Positions 6,691 through 14,177 of a DNA stretch of 18,724 nucleotides are shown in pieces. Made by a program: the position numbers and the translations under genes. The stretch lies in NCBI RefSeq assembly GCF_022712275.1, contig NZ_JALAGU010000004.1, positions 1-18,724 on the forward strand. The letters run 5' to 3'. The notes beneath the pieces are model-generated. The model ran no database searches. It saw nothing but the letters and a program-made list of their open reading frames with translations, and was not told where the DNA came from. How positions within the stretch are numbered: the stretch's first letter is position 1; each line of letters begins with the position of its first letter. Origin of the DNA: Corynebacterium sp. (lineage in GTDB: Bacteria; Actinomycetota; Actinomycetes; Mycobacteriales; Mycobacteriaceae).

Positions 6691-6716
6691 TTGAGTTCAA
6701 CATGACGAACTTCCAA
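6688..6716 (-). promoter_or_regulatory. candidate mntR promoter (minus strand)
   Basis: On the minus strand a -35-like TTGGAA (plus 6711-6716) and a -10-like CAAACT (plus 6688-6693) are 17 nt apart. The spacer is almost exactly the palindrome at 6694-6711, so a bound repressor would block polymerase at this promoter as well. The -10 match is imperfect. Confidence 0.35.
6694..6711. promoter_or_regulatory. palindromic operator candidate for MntR
   Basis: AGTTCAACATGACGAACT is an imperfect inverted repeat in which seven of nine base pairs match around a central CATG (AGTTC ... GAACT arms). A shorter palindrome TTGAGTTCAA (6691-6700) overlaps its left arm. It lies between the divergent mntR and mntA genes, over the predicted mntA transcription start. 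DtxR-family proteins bind palindromes of about this size; that this one binds MntR is inference from position. Confidence 0.5.
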
Positions 6717-6736
6717 GATTCAGGAGATGTAAATAT

Positions 6737-7633
6737 ATGCCCCGGACGACTGCACTGCTGACGGCCGCTGCCGTCACCGCCGCCGGCCTCACCGCCTGTT
6801 CAGCCGACGACGGAAACTCACCGCAGGTGCTCGCGACCTTCACGATCCTCGCCGACATCGCCTCCGAGGTCGCCGGAGATGCCCTCACCGTGGAATCCCT
6901 CACCCGACCCGGCGCGGAGATCCACGGCTACGACCCCACCCCGGGGGACATCCGCGCCGCCGCGGACGCCGACGTCATCCTCGCGAACGGCCTCAACCTC
7001 GAGAAGTGGCTCGACAAACTGATGGCAGACTCGGACGCCACCCGCGTCACCGTCACCGACGGCATCACCCCGATCCCGGTCGAAGGCACCGACGAGCCGA
7101 ACCCGCACGCGTGGATGAGCCCCACGCTCGCCGCCGACTACGTCGACTCCATCGCCGACGCCTTCATCGACTACGCCCCGGCGGACGCCGACACCTTCCG
7201 CGACAACGCCGAGAACTACAAGGCACAGCTCGCGGAGGTGGAGACGACCATGCAGGAGGGTCTCGAGGCACTACCGGAGAACCAGCGCGCACTGCAGACC
7301 TGCGAGGGGGCGTTCAGCTACCTCACCCGCGAGGCCGGCATGTCCGAGAGCTACATCTGGCCGGTGAACTCCGGTGAGGAGATCACCCCCTCGCAGATCC
7401 GCCGGGCGGCGTCCTTCGTCACGGACAACGAGGTGCCGGCCGTGTTCTGCGAGTCCACCGTCGAATCCGGCCCGAAGGAGCAGCTGGTCCGGGCGACCGG
7501 TGCCCGCGACGGCGGCACCCTCTACGTCGACTCCCTCACCGAGGAGGGCGGGGACGCCCCCACCTACCTGGACCTCATCCGCTACGACACCGACACCATC
7601 ATCAGGGGCCTCACCGGGGATGATGCGGAGTGA
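6737..7633 (+). CDS. mntA: manganese ABC transporter substrate-binding lipoprotein
   Basis: A 298-residue cluster A-I metal-binding lipoprotein. The signal peptide ends in the lipobox LTAC, so Cys21 would be lipidated and the protein held outside the membrane. The four metal ligands of the PsaA/MntA type can be placed: His63 (GAEIHGYDP), His124 (EPNPHAWMSP), Glu190 (TCEGAFSYL) and Asp265 (LYVDSL). The Glu/Asp pair with two His is typical of Mn2+ binders; zinc-specific relatives have a third His and often a His-rich loop, absent here. Start is ATG at 6737 with CAGGAG ten nucleotides upstream. It is followed by the ATPase and permease genes with overlap or 1-nt spacing, one operon. It is probably repressed by the divergent mntR through the palindrome just upstream. 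Confidence 0.92.
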   Translation: MPRTTALLTAAAVTAAGLTACSADDGNSPQVLATFTILADIASEVAGDALTVESLTRPGAEIHGYDPTPGDIRAAADADVILANGLNLEKWLDKLMADSDATRVTVTDGITPIPVEGTDEPNPHAWMSPTLAADYVDSIADAFIDYAPADADTFRDNAENYKAQLAEVETTMQEGLEALPENQRALQTCEGAFSYLTREAGMSESYIWPVNSGEEITPSQIRRAASFVTDNEVPAVFCESTVESGPKEQLVRATGARDGGTLYVDSLTEEGGDAPTYLDLIRYDTDTIIRGLTGDDAE

Positions 7634-8328
7634 GTGCGATCGAGGTCAGCGATCTTTCGGTGCACTACGGCCAGGTCCACGCCCTCGACGGCGTGGACCT
7701 GCGACTGGAGCACGGCCAGGTCAACGGATTGATCGGAACGAACGGCTCCGGCAAATCCACGTTGTTCAACACCCTCATGGGTGAGATCACCCCGACCCGT
7801 GGCACCGTCGAGGTCGCCGACCGGGCCGGACACCTGGTCTCCTACGTGCCACAGGCCGAGGCGGTGGACTGGACCTTCCCGCTGACCGTCGGCGAGGTCG
7901 TCATGACCGGACGCTACGGGCACATGGGATTCCTGCGCCGACCGCGTGCCACCGACCGGGACGCCGTGGCGGACGCGATGGCGCGCACCGACCTCACCGA
8001 CCTGGCCGACCGCCAGATCGGTCAGCTGTCCGGCGGGCAGAAGAAGCGGACCTTCGTCGCCCGAGGCCTGGCGCAGCAGGCCCGGACCGTGCTGCTCGAC
8101 GAACCGTTCGCGGGTGTGGACACCACCAGTCAGGCGATGATCACCGGGCTGCTGCACGAGATGGCGGCGTCCGGGGTGTGCATCCTCATCTCGACCCACG
8201 ACCTGGGGTCAGTGGAGGCCCTGTGTGACACGGTGACCATGCTGCACAGCCGCGTCATCGCCCACGGTGTCCCCTCGGAGGTCATGACCACCGACAACCT
8301 GCTGACCACGTTCGGGATGGTGGCCTGA
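7630..8328 (+). CDS. mntB: manganese ABC transporter ATP-binding protein
   Basis: A 232-residue ABC ATPase of the metal-uptake (ZnuC/MntB) type that powers the transporter from the cytoplasmic face. It has Walker A GTNGSGKST (36-44), Q-loop YVPQAE (72-77), the WTFPLTVGEVVMTGRYG segment typical of metal ABC ATPases (81-97), signature LSGGQ (133-137), Walker B VLLDEP (154-159) and the switch His190 in STHD. All catalytic motifs are intact. Start is GTG at 7630, overlapping the mntA stop as GTGA. The permease gene begins one base after its stop. Confidence 0.94.
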   Translation: MSAIEVSDLSVHYGQVHALDGVDLRLEHGQVNGLIGTNGSGKSTLFNTLMGEITPTRGTVEVADRAGHLVSYVPQAEAVDWTFPLTVGEVVMTGRYGHMGFLRRPRATDRDAVADAMARTDLTDLADRQIGQLSGGQKKRTFVARGLAQQARTVLLDEPFAGVDTTSQAMITGLLHEMAASGVCILISTHDLGSVEALCDTVTMLHSRVIAHGVPSEVMTTDNLLTTFGMVA

Positions 8329-8329
8329 G

Positions 8330-9220
8330 ATGCTGACCTACGAATTCATCCAACGTGCACTGCTCGTCTCCACCGTCACCGCGGTCACCGCAGGACTGCT
8401 GTCCTGCTGGCTGGTGCTCATCGGCTGGTCCCTCATGGGGGACGCGGTCTCCCACGCGGTCCTGCCCGGTGTGGTCATCTCCTATATCGTCGGATGGCCC
8501 TTCGCCATCGGCGCCCTGATCGCCGCACTCATCGCCGTCACTCTCGTCGGCACCGTCGGGGAACGGACCACACTCAAGGGGGACACCGCCATCGGCGTGG
8601 TCTTCACCGCACTGTTCGCCCTCGGGCTCGTGCTCGTCTCGGTCACCCCGGCGGGGACGAACCTCCAGGAGATCCTCTTCGGCAACCTGCTCGGGATCTC
8701 CCGCGACGCCCTGGTCCAGGTCCTCCTCTTCGGTGCGGTCGCCCTGGTCGTCATGCTCGTCCTGCGCCGCAACATCACCGTCTGGGCCTTCGACCCTGCC
8801 CACGCGCGCGCCGTCGGTGTCCCGACCGGACTCATCCGAGGCGCGGTGATGGTGTGCCTCGCCCTGGTGGTCGTCGCCGCGATGCAGGCGGTGGGCGTCA
8901 TCCTCGTCGTCGCCATGCTCATCACCCCCGGTGCGACCGCCTACCTGCTGACCCGCCGGATCAACCGGATGCTGGTCATCGCCCCCCTGGCGGCCTGGGT
9001 CAGTTCCGTCGCCGGTATCACCCTGAGCTACCGCTACGACGTCTCCGCCGGCGGAACGATCGTGCTCTTCCAGGCGGGACTTTTCGTCCTGGCCTACCTC
9101 TTCGCCCCTCGCGAGGGGCTGGTCACTGCTCCCCTGCTGCAGCGTCATCGGCGGTCTCAGCACCCCACCCCGCCTGACGCTGCTCCAGCTGACGCCGGAA
9201 CGTCGACACCGCGGTCATGA
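8330..9220 (+). CDS. mntC: manganese ABC transporter permease (ABC-3 family)
   Basis: A 296-residue polytopic membrane protein of the ABC-3 metal permease family. Several hydrophobic helices are evident (for example near residues 15-35, 45-80, 88-108, 128-145, 160-200, 215-235 and 245-262). The motif GDAVSHAVLPGVVISY (36-51) and the coupling/ligand region RRNITVWAFDPAHARAVGVP are typical. Only one permease gene is present, so it should work as a homodimer. Start ATG at 8330 follows the ATPase stop by one base. The expected end of the fold is near FVLAYLFAPREG; the last about 35 residues are polar and Pro/Ala-rich (HPTPPDAAPADAGTS). They are encoded in 98 bp that also encode the C-terminus of mazG on the other strand, so the tail looks like a run-on extension. 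Confidence 0.92.
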   Translation: MLTYEFIQRALLVSTVTAVTAGLLSCWLVLIGWSLMGDAVSHAVLPGVVISYIVGWPFAIGALIAALIAVTLVGTVGERTTLKGDTAIGVVFTALFALGLVLVSVTPAGTNLQEILFGNLLGISRDALVQVLLFGAVALVVMLVLRRNITVWAFDPAHARAVGVPTGLIRGAVMVCLALVVVAAMQAVGVILVVAMLITPGATAYLLTRRINRMLVIAPLAAWVSSVAGITLSYRYDVSAGGTIVLFQAGLFVLAYLFAPREGLVTAPLLQRHRRSQHPTPPDAAPADAGTSTPRS

Positions 9221-10229
9221 GCCGGTTCTCGGCGTCCCCGGGCTGGTCGGACTCCAGCCCGACCATCGGGTAACGGATGTCGGTGGGGATCTCGGTGTCC
9301 GGCAGACCGGCGGCACGGGCGACGGCGATGACCTCCTCCGCCGCAGCAAGGGGGGACGCCGCAGCCTGCAGTCCGGTGACCGCGGGGAACTCCTCGGCCT
9401 CCGGCTCCTCCCGCTTGTAGGGTTCCTTGCCTTCACGGACCCGCCCCTCTGCCCACAGCCGGTCCTGCTCCTCGCGGGACACCGGACGCTCCGCCTCCTC
9501 GAAGAGGTAGGGGGCACGGTTACGCATCTTCGCCACGAAGGCGCCGGCTACGTGGCCGATGTCGAAGAATCCCCGCCGGTTCGCGATCTCGGCGTGGAAG
9601 AGAACCTGCAGCAGCAGGTCGGAGAGCTCCTTGCACAGCTCCTGTTCGTCGTAGCTCCCGGCGGCATCCCCGGCAGCGATGACCTCGGCGAGTTCCTCGG
9701 TCTCCTCCCTCAGGTAGGCCAGCAGGCTGGCGTGGGTCTGTTCCTGTTCCCACTCCCCCTGACGCACTGCGCGGGCCATGAGGGCGACCGCGTCCTCCAG
9801 TTCGTCGATGACCGACCCCGGCACCTCGGTACGGGTGGTGCGTCGCATCCCGGCCACGGCGACCGTGTGCTCGTCGGTACCGACGATCTCGCCGTCAACG
9901 TATCCCCCACCGGAGACGTCGATCTCAGGCGGCCCGTCGACAGCGGGTTCAGGCGCCTCCAGCTCGCGGTCCGGTTCCATCGCGACCAGCAGACTGGGCG
10001 AGCGCACCAGGTCCTCGCGACGGTTCAACCGCGCCAGGACCTGCTCGTTCTCCGGGTCGGTGGTGACCAGGACCTCGGCCTCCTCGACGGTGTGACCACC
10101 CAGATCGGCGATCACCCAACGGATCCGTACCGGCACCTCCTCGGTGTACGAGACGTCGCCACCGAGCAACGGGACGGCATCGACCGGGAGCATCGCGGGG
10201 AACCGTGGATCCAGGAGTACGACTGACAT
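9123..10229 (-). CDS. mazG: MazG family nucleoside triphosphate pyrophosphohydrolase
   Basis: A 368-residue actinobacterial MazG, an all-alpha NTP pyrophosphohydrolase that removes abnormal or oxidised nucleotides. The N-terminal domain (1-120; SVVLLDPRFPAMLPVDAVPL, then VSYTEEVPVRIRW) resembles that of mycobacterial MazG. A Gly/acid-rich linker (about 95-130) precedes the MazG domain, with EWEQEQTHASLLAYLREETE (about 160-180) and KELSDLLLQVLFHAEIANRR (about 200-220). Together these give the EExxE and ExxD Mg2+ site. DAENRLMTAVSTFRRQLE near the end also matches the family. Start ATG at 10229 lies 10 nt after the mfd stop, without a clear ribosome site, so translation is probably coupled to mfd. 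Its 3' end overlaps the convergent mntC by 98 bp. Confidence 0.9.
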   Translation of the reverse strand: MSVVLLDPRFPAMLPVDAVPLLGGDVSYTEEVPVRIRWVIADLGGHTVEEAEVLVTTDPENEQVLARLNRREDLVRSPSLLVAMEPDRELEAPEPAVDGPPEIDVSGGGYVDGEIVGTDEHTVAVAGMRRTTRTEVPGSVIDELEDAVALMARAVRQGEWEQEQTHASLLAYLREETEELAEVIAAGDAAGSYDEQELCKELSDLLLQVLFHAEIANRRGFFDIGHVAGAFVAKMRNRAPYLFEEAERPVSREEQDRLWAEGRVREGKEPYKREEPEAEEFPAVTGLQAAASPLAAAEEVIAVARAAGLPDTEIPTDIRYPMVGLESDQPGDAENRLMTAVSTFRRQLEQRQAGWGAETADDAAAGEQ

Positions 10230-10239
10230 GCACGTAAGT

Positions 10240-13200
10240 CTAGCGGGTGACGGGCTCTCCCTCACGCAGGTTGCGTCGCGGAACCCCGGCGAGGTCCGTC
10301 AGGGCGTTCGCGCACCACTGCAGCAGGTCGTCGTCACGGAGCAGAACGGCCCGCATTCCGGAGCCCTCCTTCGGCGCGGGAATGAGCACCGTCTTCGGCG
10401 TCGCACGGTACACCGCCGCCGGGAAGAGTCGCTTGAGACGCACCTGACCGGAGTCCGGGAGATTGACTGCGGAGAAACTGATCTTCGTGCCGGTCTGGAT
10501 CACCTCGGTGATGTCCAGGTCGCGGCAGAGCATCCGCAGTCGGGAGACCACCGTGAGCCGCTCAACCTCCTCCGGGAAGTCACCGTAGCGGTCGACGAGC
10601 TCCTCGAGGACACCGGCCAGGGTGTCGTCGTCGGCGGCCTCGGCGAACTTGCGGTATGCCTCCAGACGCAGGCGTTCACTGGCGATGTAGGTCACCGGGA
10701 TGTGGGCGTCGACCGGCAGGTCGATCCGGATCTCCTTCTTCTCCTTGTCGGAACCGTCGACGACCTCGCCGTCGGCCATCGCCCGGTAGGCCTCCACCGC
10801 CTCACCGACGAGCCGGACGTAGAGGTCGAATCCGACCCCGGCGATGTGACCGGACTGCTCGGCGCCGAGCACATTGCCCGCACCACGCATCTCCAGGTCT
10901 TTCATCGCCACGGCCATACCGGCGCCGAGGTCGTTGTTCTCGGCGATGGTGCGCAGCCGGTCGTAGGAGGTCTCGGTGAGCATCTCCCCCTTGGGGTAGA
11001 AGAAGTAGGCGTAGGCGCGCTCGCGGGAGCGCCCCACCCGGCCACGCAGCTGGTGGAGCTGGGACAGTCCCATATGGTTCGAGTTCTCCACGATGAGCGT
11101 GTTGGCGTTGGCGATGTCCAGTCCGGTCTCGACGATGGTTGTGCACACCAGCACGTCGAACTCCCGGTCCCAGAACCCCTGGACCGTGGTCTCCAACTGC
11201 TCCTCGCTCATCTGCCCGTGGGCGACGACGACACGCGCCTCCGGGACAAGCTCGCGGATGTGCGCCGCGGCGTCCTCGATGGATTTCACCCGGTTGTGGA
11301 CGTAGAAGACCTGACCGTCGCGCAGCAGCTCACGCCGGATCGCCGCGGCGACGTGCCGGTCGTCCTGTGCTCCGACGTAGGTCAGCACGGGGTGCCGGTC
11401 CTCCGGCGGGGTGAGGATCGTCGACATCTCCCGGATGCCGGTCATCGACATCTCCAGGGTGCGCGGGATCGGGGTGGCGGACATGGTGAGCACGTCGACG
11501 TGGGTGCGCAGCGAGGTGATGTGCTCCTTGTGCTCCACGCCGAAACGCTGCTCCTCGTCGACGATGACCAGACCGAGATTCTTCCACTGCACGCCGGTCG
11601 CCAGCAGCCGGTGGGTGCCGACGACGATGTCGACTGTGCCGTCGGCCATGCCGGCGAGGGTCTCCTTCGACTCCCTGCCCGTGGTGAAGCGGGACAGTTC
11701 GCGGATCACCGTCGGGAAGTCCTGCATCCGGTCGACGAAGGTCCGGTAGTGCTGCTGGGCCAGCAGGGTGGTCGGCACGAGGATCGCGACCTGCTTGCCG
11801 GACTGCACCGCCTTGAAGGCGGCACGCACCGCGACCTCGGTCTTGCCGTAGCCGACGTCACCGACGATGACGCGGTCCATCGGCACCGGCTTCTCCATGT
11901 CGGCCTTGACCGCCTCGATGGCGTTGTACTGGTCCTCGGTCTCGGTGAAGGGGAAGGCCTCCTCCATCTGCCGGGTCCACTGGTTGTCCGGATCGAAGGC
12001 GAACCCCGGTGCGGCCTGCCGGGCGGCGTAGAGCTGCACCAGTTCCGCGGCGATCTCGCGCACGGCACCGCGCGCCTTCTTCTTCGCCGTCTTCCAGTCC
12101 GAGCCGCCCATCTTCGACAGGGCGGGCTTCTCGCCGCCGACATAGCGGGAAAGCATGTCGAGCTGGTCCATCGGCACGTAGAGCTGGTCGCCGGGGCCAC
12201 CGCGCTTGCTCGGCGCGTACTCCAGCACCAGGTACTCGCGGCGGGACGCGTCGGCGCCCTTGCCGATGGTGCGCTCGGTCATCTTCACGAAGCGGCCGAT
12301 GCCGTGCTGGTCGTGGACGACGAGATCGCCGGGCTCCAGGGCCAGCGGATCGACCCGGTTGCGCTTCTTCGCGGCCTTGCGTTTACCGGTGGCACGAGCG
12401 TCCACCCGGTTGCCGGTGACATCCGACTCGGTGATGAACAGCAGGTCGCGGGTATCGACACCGCCGTGGGCGACGGCGGCGTAGATGCTCACAGTACCGG
12501 CGCCGGGGGTGTCGGCGGTGGAGCGTTTCGAACGGCGCATCCGACCCTGACCGGTGATCCCGTCGAGGTCCACGCCGACCGCCTCGGCGGCGATCCCCGC
12601 CTCACGGAACCGGCGGAGCATCCGGGCCACGACAGTGGCGTTGGGCGCGGCGTAGGCGACCCGGCCGTCGGCCTCGACACGTTCGCGGACGGCGGCCATC
12701 ATCTGTCCGATAGCGTCGACGTCGCCGTGCGGGGCGGGTGCCGGGGCGAAGTCGAGCAGCAGCGGCTCGGCATCCTCCTCCGCGTCCTCGGTCTCCCAGT
12801 CGGCGAGGCCGGTCGGCGACACGGTCCACCACGGCCGCCCCAGGGCGTCCTGCGTCTTCTCCAGGCTACGGACGCTGCGGTATCCGGCACGGTCGGCGGA
12901 CTCCGGGTCGATCGCACCGACGTCGACCGGCGCGGCCGCACCCATCGCGGCGACCTCCCAGCCGGCGGCGAGGAACTCCTTGCCGGTGGCGATGAGGTCC
13001 TCGGCCCGACGGGCGACCGCGCCCGGGGTGAGTTCGACGGTGTGGGTGCCCTCCGGCATGAGTTCGGGGAGCGTCTGCATCGTGCCGTCGAAGAGCACCG
13101 GGATGAGGGACTCCATGCCCTGCACCGGCATGTGCTGGCTGATCTTGTCGAGGGCGTCCGCCAACTCCGGGTTGCCGGCGTTCTCGCGGGCGAGGACGCC

Positions 13201-13926
13201 GGCGCGCTCGGCGATGTGGTCGGTGATGAGCAGCTCACGCACCGGGTGGACGAGAACCTCACCGGGGTCGACACCGGGTACGGTGCGCTGGTCGCCGACG
13301 GAGAAGACCCGGACCTCGCTGACCTCGTCGCCCCAGAAGTCGACACGTACCGGCATCTCACCGGTACCCGGGAAGATGTCGAGGATGCCGCCGCGGGTGG
13401 CGAACTCTCCGCGGCGTCCAACCACGTCGGCGTGGGTGTACCCCAACTCGACGAGGCGTTCCTGTACCTCGGAGAAGTCCAGCTCCTCCCCCTCCGCCAG
13501 ACGGACCGGGGTGATGTCCCCGAGGCCCGCCATCACCGGTTGGACGGCGGCGCGGGTCGGGGCGACAACGACCTTGAGTTCGCCGTGCGCCAGCCGGTGC
13601 AGGACGCGCATCCGCTCGGCGACGGTGCCGATGCCCGGCGAGAGACGCTCATGGGGCAGCGTCTCCCAGGCGGGGAACTGCGCGACGACATCGCCGAGCA
13701 TGGCGGTGAGTTCAGCGGTGAGGTCCTCGGCCTGGCGTCCCGTGGCGGTGATGACCAGCACCGGCGCGTGCTGGGCGAGGGTGCCGAGGGCGAAGGGCCA
13801 GGAGGCCTCCGGTCCCTGGATGTGCAGGCGGGAATCACCGACGTGGGTGACCAGACCCCGGAGTTTCGGATCGCCGGCGAGGGTGCGGAGGACGCCGGAC
13901 AGGGCGGGGCTGGGGCTCGTGCTCAT
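10240..13926 (-). CDS. mfd: transcription-repair coupling factor (Mfd)
   Basis: A 1228-residue DNA translocase that removes RNA polymerase stalled at lesions and recruits UvrA. In order: a UvrB-like N-terminal module (about 1-330; VTHVGDSRLHIQGPEASWPF, then ATRGGILDIFPG), and the RNA polymerase-interacting domain with its start at GDLVVHDQHGIGRFVKMTER near 530. SF2 motor motifs follow: GDVGYGKTEVAVRAAFKA (Walker A, near 687), DEEQRFGVEHKEHI (DEEQ box, near 789), MSATPIPRTLEMSM (near 814) and QLRGRVGRSRERAYAYFFYP (motif VI, near 955). A C-terminal TRCF domain (RLRMLCRDLDITEV region) completes it. All motifs are intact and the length is normal. I chose ATG at 13926 because residues upstream of it would run antisense through tRNA-Gln and have no family similarity. 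Confidence 0.96.
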   Translation of the reverse strand: MSTSPSPALSGVLRTLAGDPKLRGLVTHVGDSRLHIQGPEASWPFALGTLAQHAPVLVITATGRQAEDLTAELTAMLGDVVAQFPAWETLPHERLSPGIGTVAERMRVLHRLAHGELKVVVAPTRAAVQPVMAGLGDITPVRLAEGEELDFSEVQERLVELGYTHADVVGRRGEFATRGGILDIFPGTGEMPVRVDFWGDEVSEVRVFSVGDQRTVPGVDPGEVLVHPVRELLITDHIAERAGVLARENAGNPELADALDKISQHMPVQGMESLIPVLFDGTMQTLPELMPEGTHTVELTPGAVARRAEDLIATGKEFLAAGWEVAAMGAAAPVDVGAIDPESADRAGYRSVRSLEKTQDALGRPWWTVSPTGLADWETEDAEEDAEPLLLDFAPAPAPHGDVDAIGQMMAAVRERVEADGRVAYAAPNATVVARMLRRFREAGIAAEAVGVDLDGITGQGRMRRSKRSTADTPGAGTVSIYAAVAHGGVDTRDLLFITESDVTGNRVDARATGKRKAAKKRNRVDPLALEPGDLVVHDQHGIGRFVKMTERTIGKGADASRREYLVLEYAPSKRGGPGDQLYVPMDQLDMLSRYVGGEKPALSKMGGSDWKTAKKKARGAVREIAAELVQLYAARQAAPGFAFDPDNQWTRQMEEAFPFTETEDQYNAIEAVKADMEKPVPMDRVIVGDVGYGKTEVAVRAAFKAVQSGKQVAILVPTTLLAQQHYRTFVDRMQDFPTVIRELSRFTTGRESKETLAGMADGTVDIVVGTHRLLATGVQWKNLGLVIVDEEQRFGVEHKEHITSLRTHVDVLTMSATPIPRTLEMSMTGIREMSTILTPPEDRHPVLTYVGAQDDRHVAAAIRRELLRDGQVFYVHNRVKSIEDAAAHIRELVPEARVVVAHGQMSEEQLETTVQGFWDREFDVLVCTTIVETGLDIANANTLIVENSNHMGLSQLHQLRGRVGRSRERAYAYFFYPKGEMLTETSYDRLRTIAENNDLGAGMAVAMKDLEMRGAGNVLGAEQSGHIAGVGFDLYVRLVGEAVEAYRAMADGEVVDGSDKEKKEIRIDLPVDAHIPVTYIASERLRLEAYRKFAEAADDDTLAGVLEELVDRYGDFPEEVERLTVVSRLRMLCRDLDITEVIQTGTKISFSAVNLPDSGQVRLKRLFPAAVYRATPKTVLIPAPKEGSGMRAVLLRDDDLLQWCANALTDLAGVPRRNLREGEPVTR

Positions 13927-13978
13927 GGTGGTCCATCGTAGTGGTGGCGCGGACGCGGAAGGCGTGCGGTGGGTGCGG

Positions 13979-13984
13979 TACAGT
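13979..13984 (+). promoter_or_regulatory. candidate -10 box of tRNA-Gln
   Basis: TACAGT (TANANT pattern) lies 24 nt before the tRNA-Gln 5' end and downstream of GGTGCGG. It has the same hexamer as the mntA candidate. No clear -35 box is visible. Confidence 0.35.
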
Positions 13985-14008
13985 GTCGCGGAGACCTCAG
14001 GGCCTCTT

Positions 14009-14079
14009 TCCCCCATGGTGTAATGGCAACACTCCGGTTTTTGGTACCGGCATTCCAGGTTCGAGTCCTGGTGGGGGAG
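14009..14079 (+). tRNA. tRNA-Gln (anticodon UUG)
   Basis: Full cloverleaf on the plus strand: acceptor TCCCCCA (14009-14015) with TGGGGGA (14072-14078), D stem GTGT/ACAC, anticodon stem CCGGT/ACCGG around loop TTTTGGT (anticodon TTG, reading CAA/CAG), variable loop CATTC, T arm with TTCGAGTC, discriminator G at 14079. CCA is not encoded in full (CAA follows). It stands between the divergent mfd and the decayed gene upstream of glmU. Confidence 0.93.
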
Positions 14080-14089
14080 CAATCAGCGT

Positions 14090-14105
14090 CGGGGAACGCT
14101 CCCCG
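14090..14105 (+). terminator. hairpin after tRNA-Gln, possible terminator
   Basis: CGGGGAACGCTCCCCG forms a 6-bp stem with a 4-nt loop, 11 nt after the tRNA-Gln discriminator base. It is followed by AAAAC rather than a U tract, so it is either a U-less terminator or a tRNA 3' processing element. Confidence 0.4.
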
Positions 14106-14177
14106 AAAACACCTCCTCTCTCACCCCCTTGTTATTCACTGTGAAACGGCCCACACAATGATCATGAGGAGCCAAGA

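Noticed and set aside
8282..9163. Minus-strand open frame opposite mntC, extremely rich in Asp, Gly and Gln
   Set aside because: Composition is the expected antisense of a hydrophobic membrane protein in high-GC DNA.
10144..13941. A 1265-codon open frame on the plus strand opposite mfd
   Set aside because: It has Val/Leu/His/Gly/Asp-rich low-information composition typical of the antisense of a high-GC gene, has no motifs, and mfd on the other strand has every expected motif.
13927..14082. 52-residue N-terminal extension of mfd
   Set aside because: It would be encoded antisense to tRNA-Gln and does not resemble Mfd N-termini; ATG 13926 fits the family.
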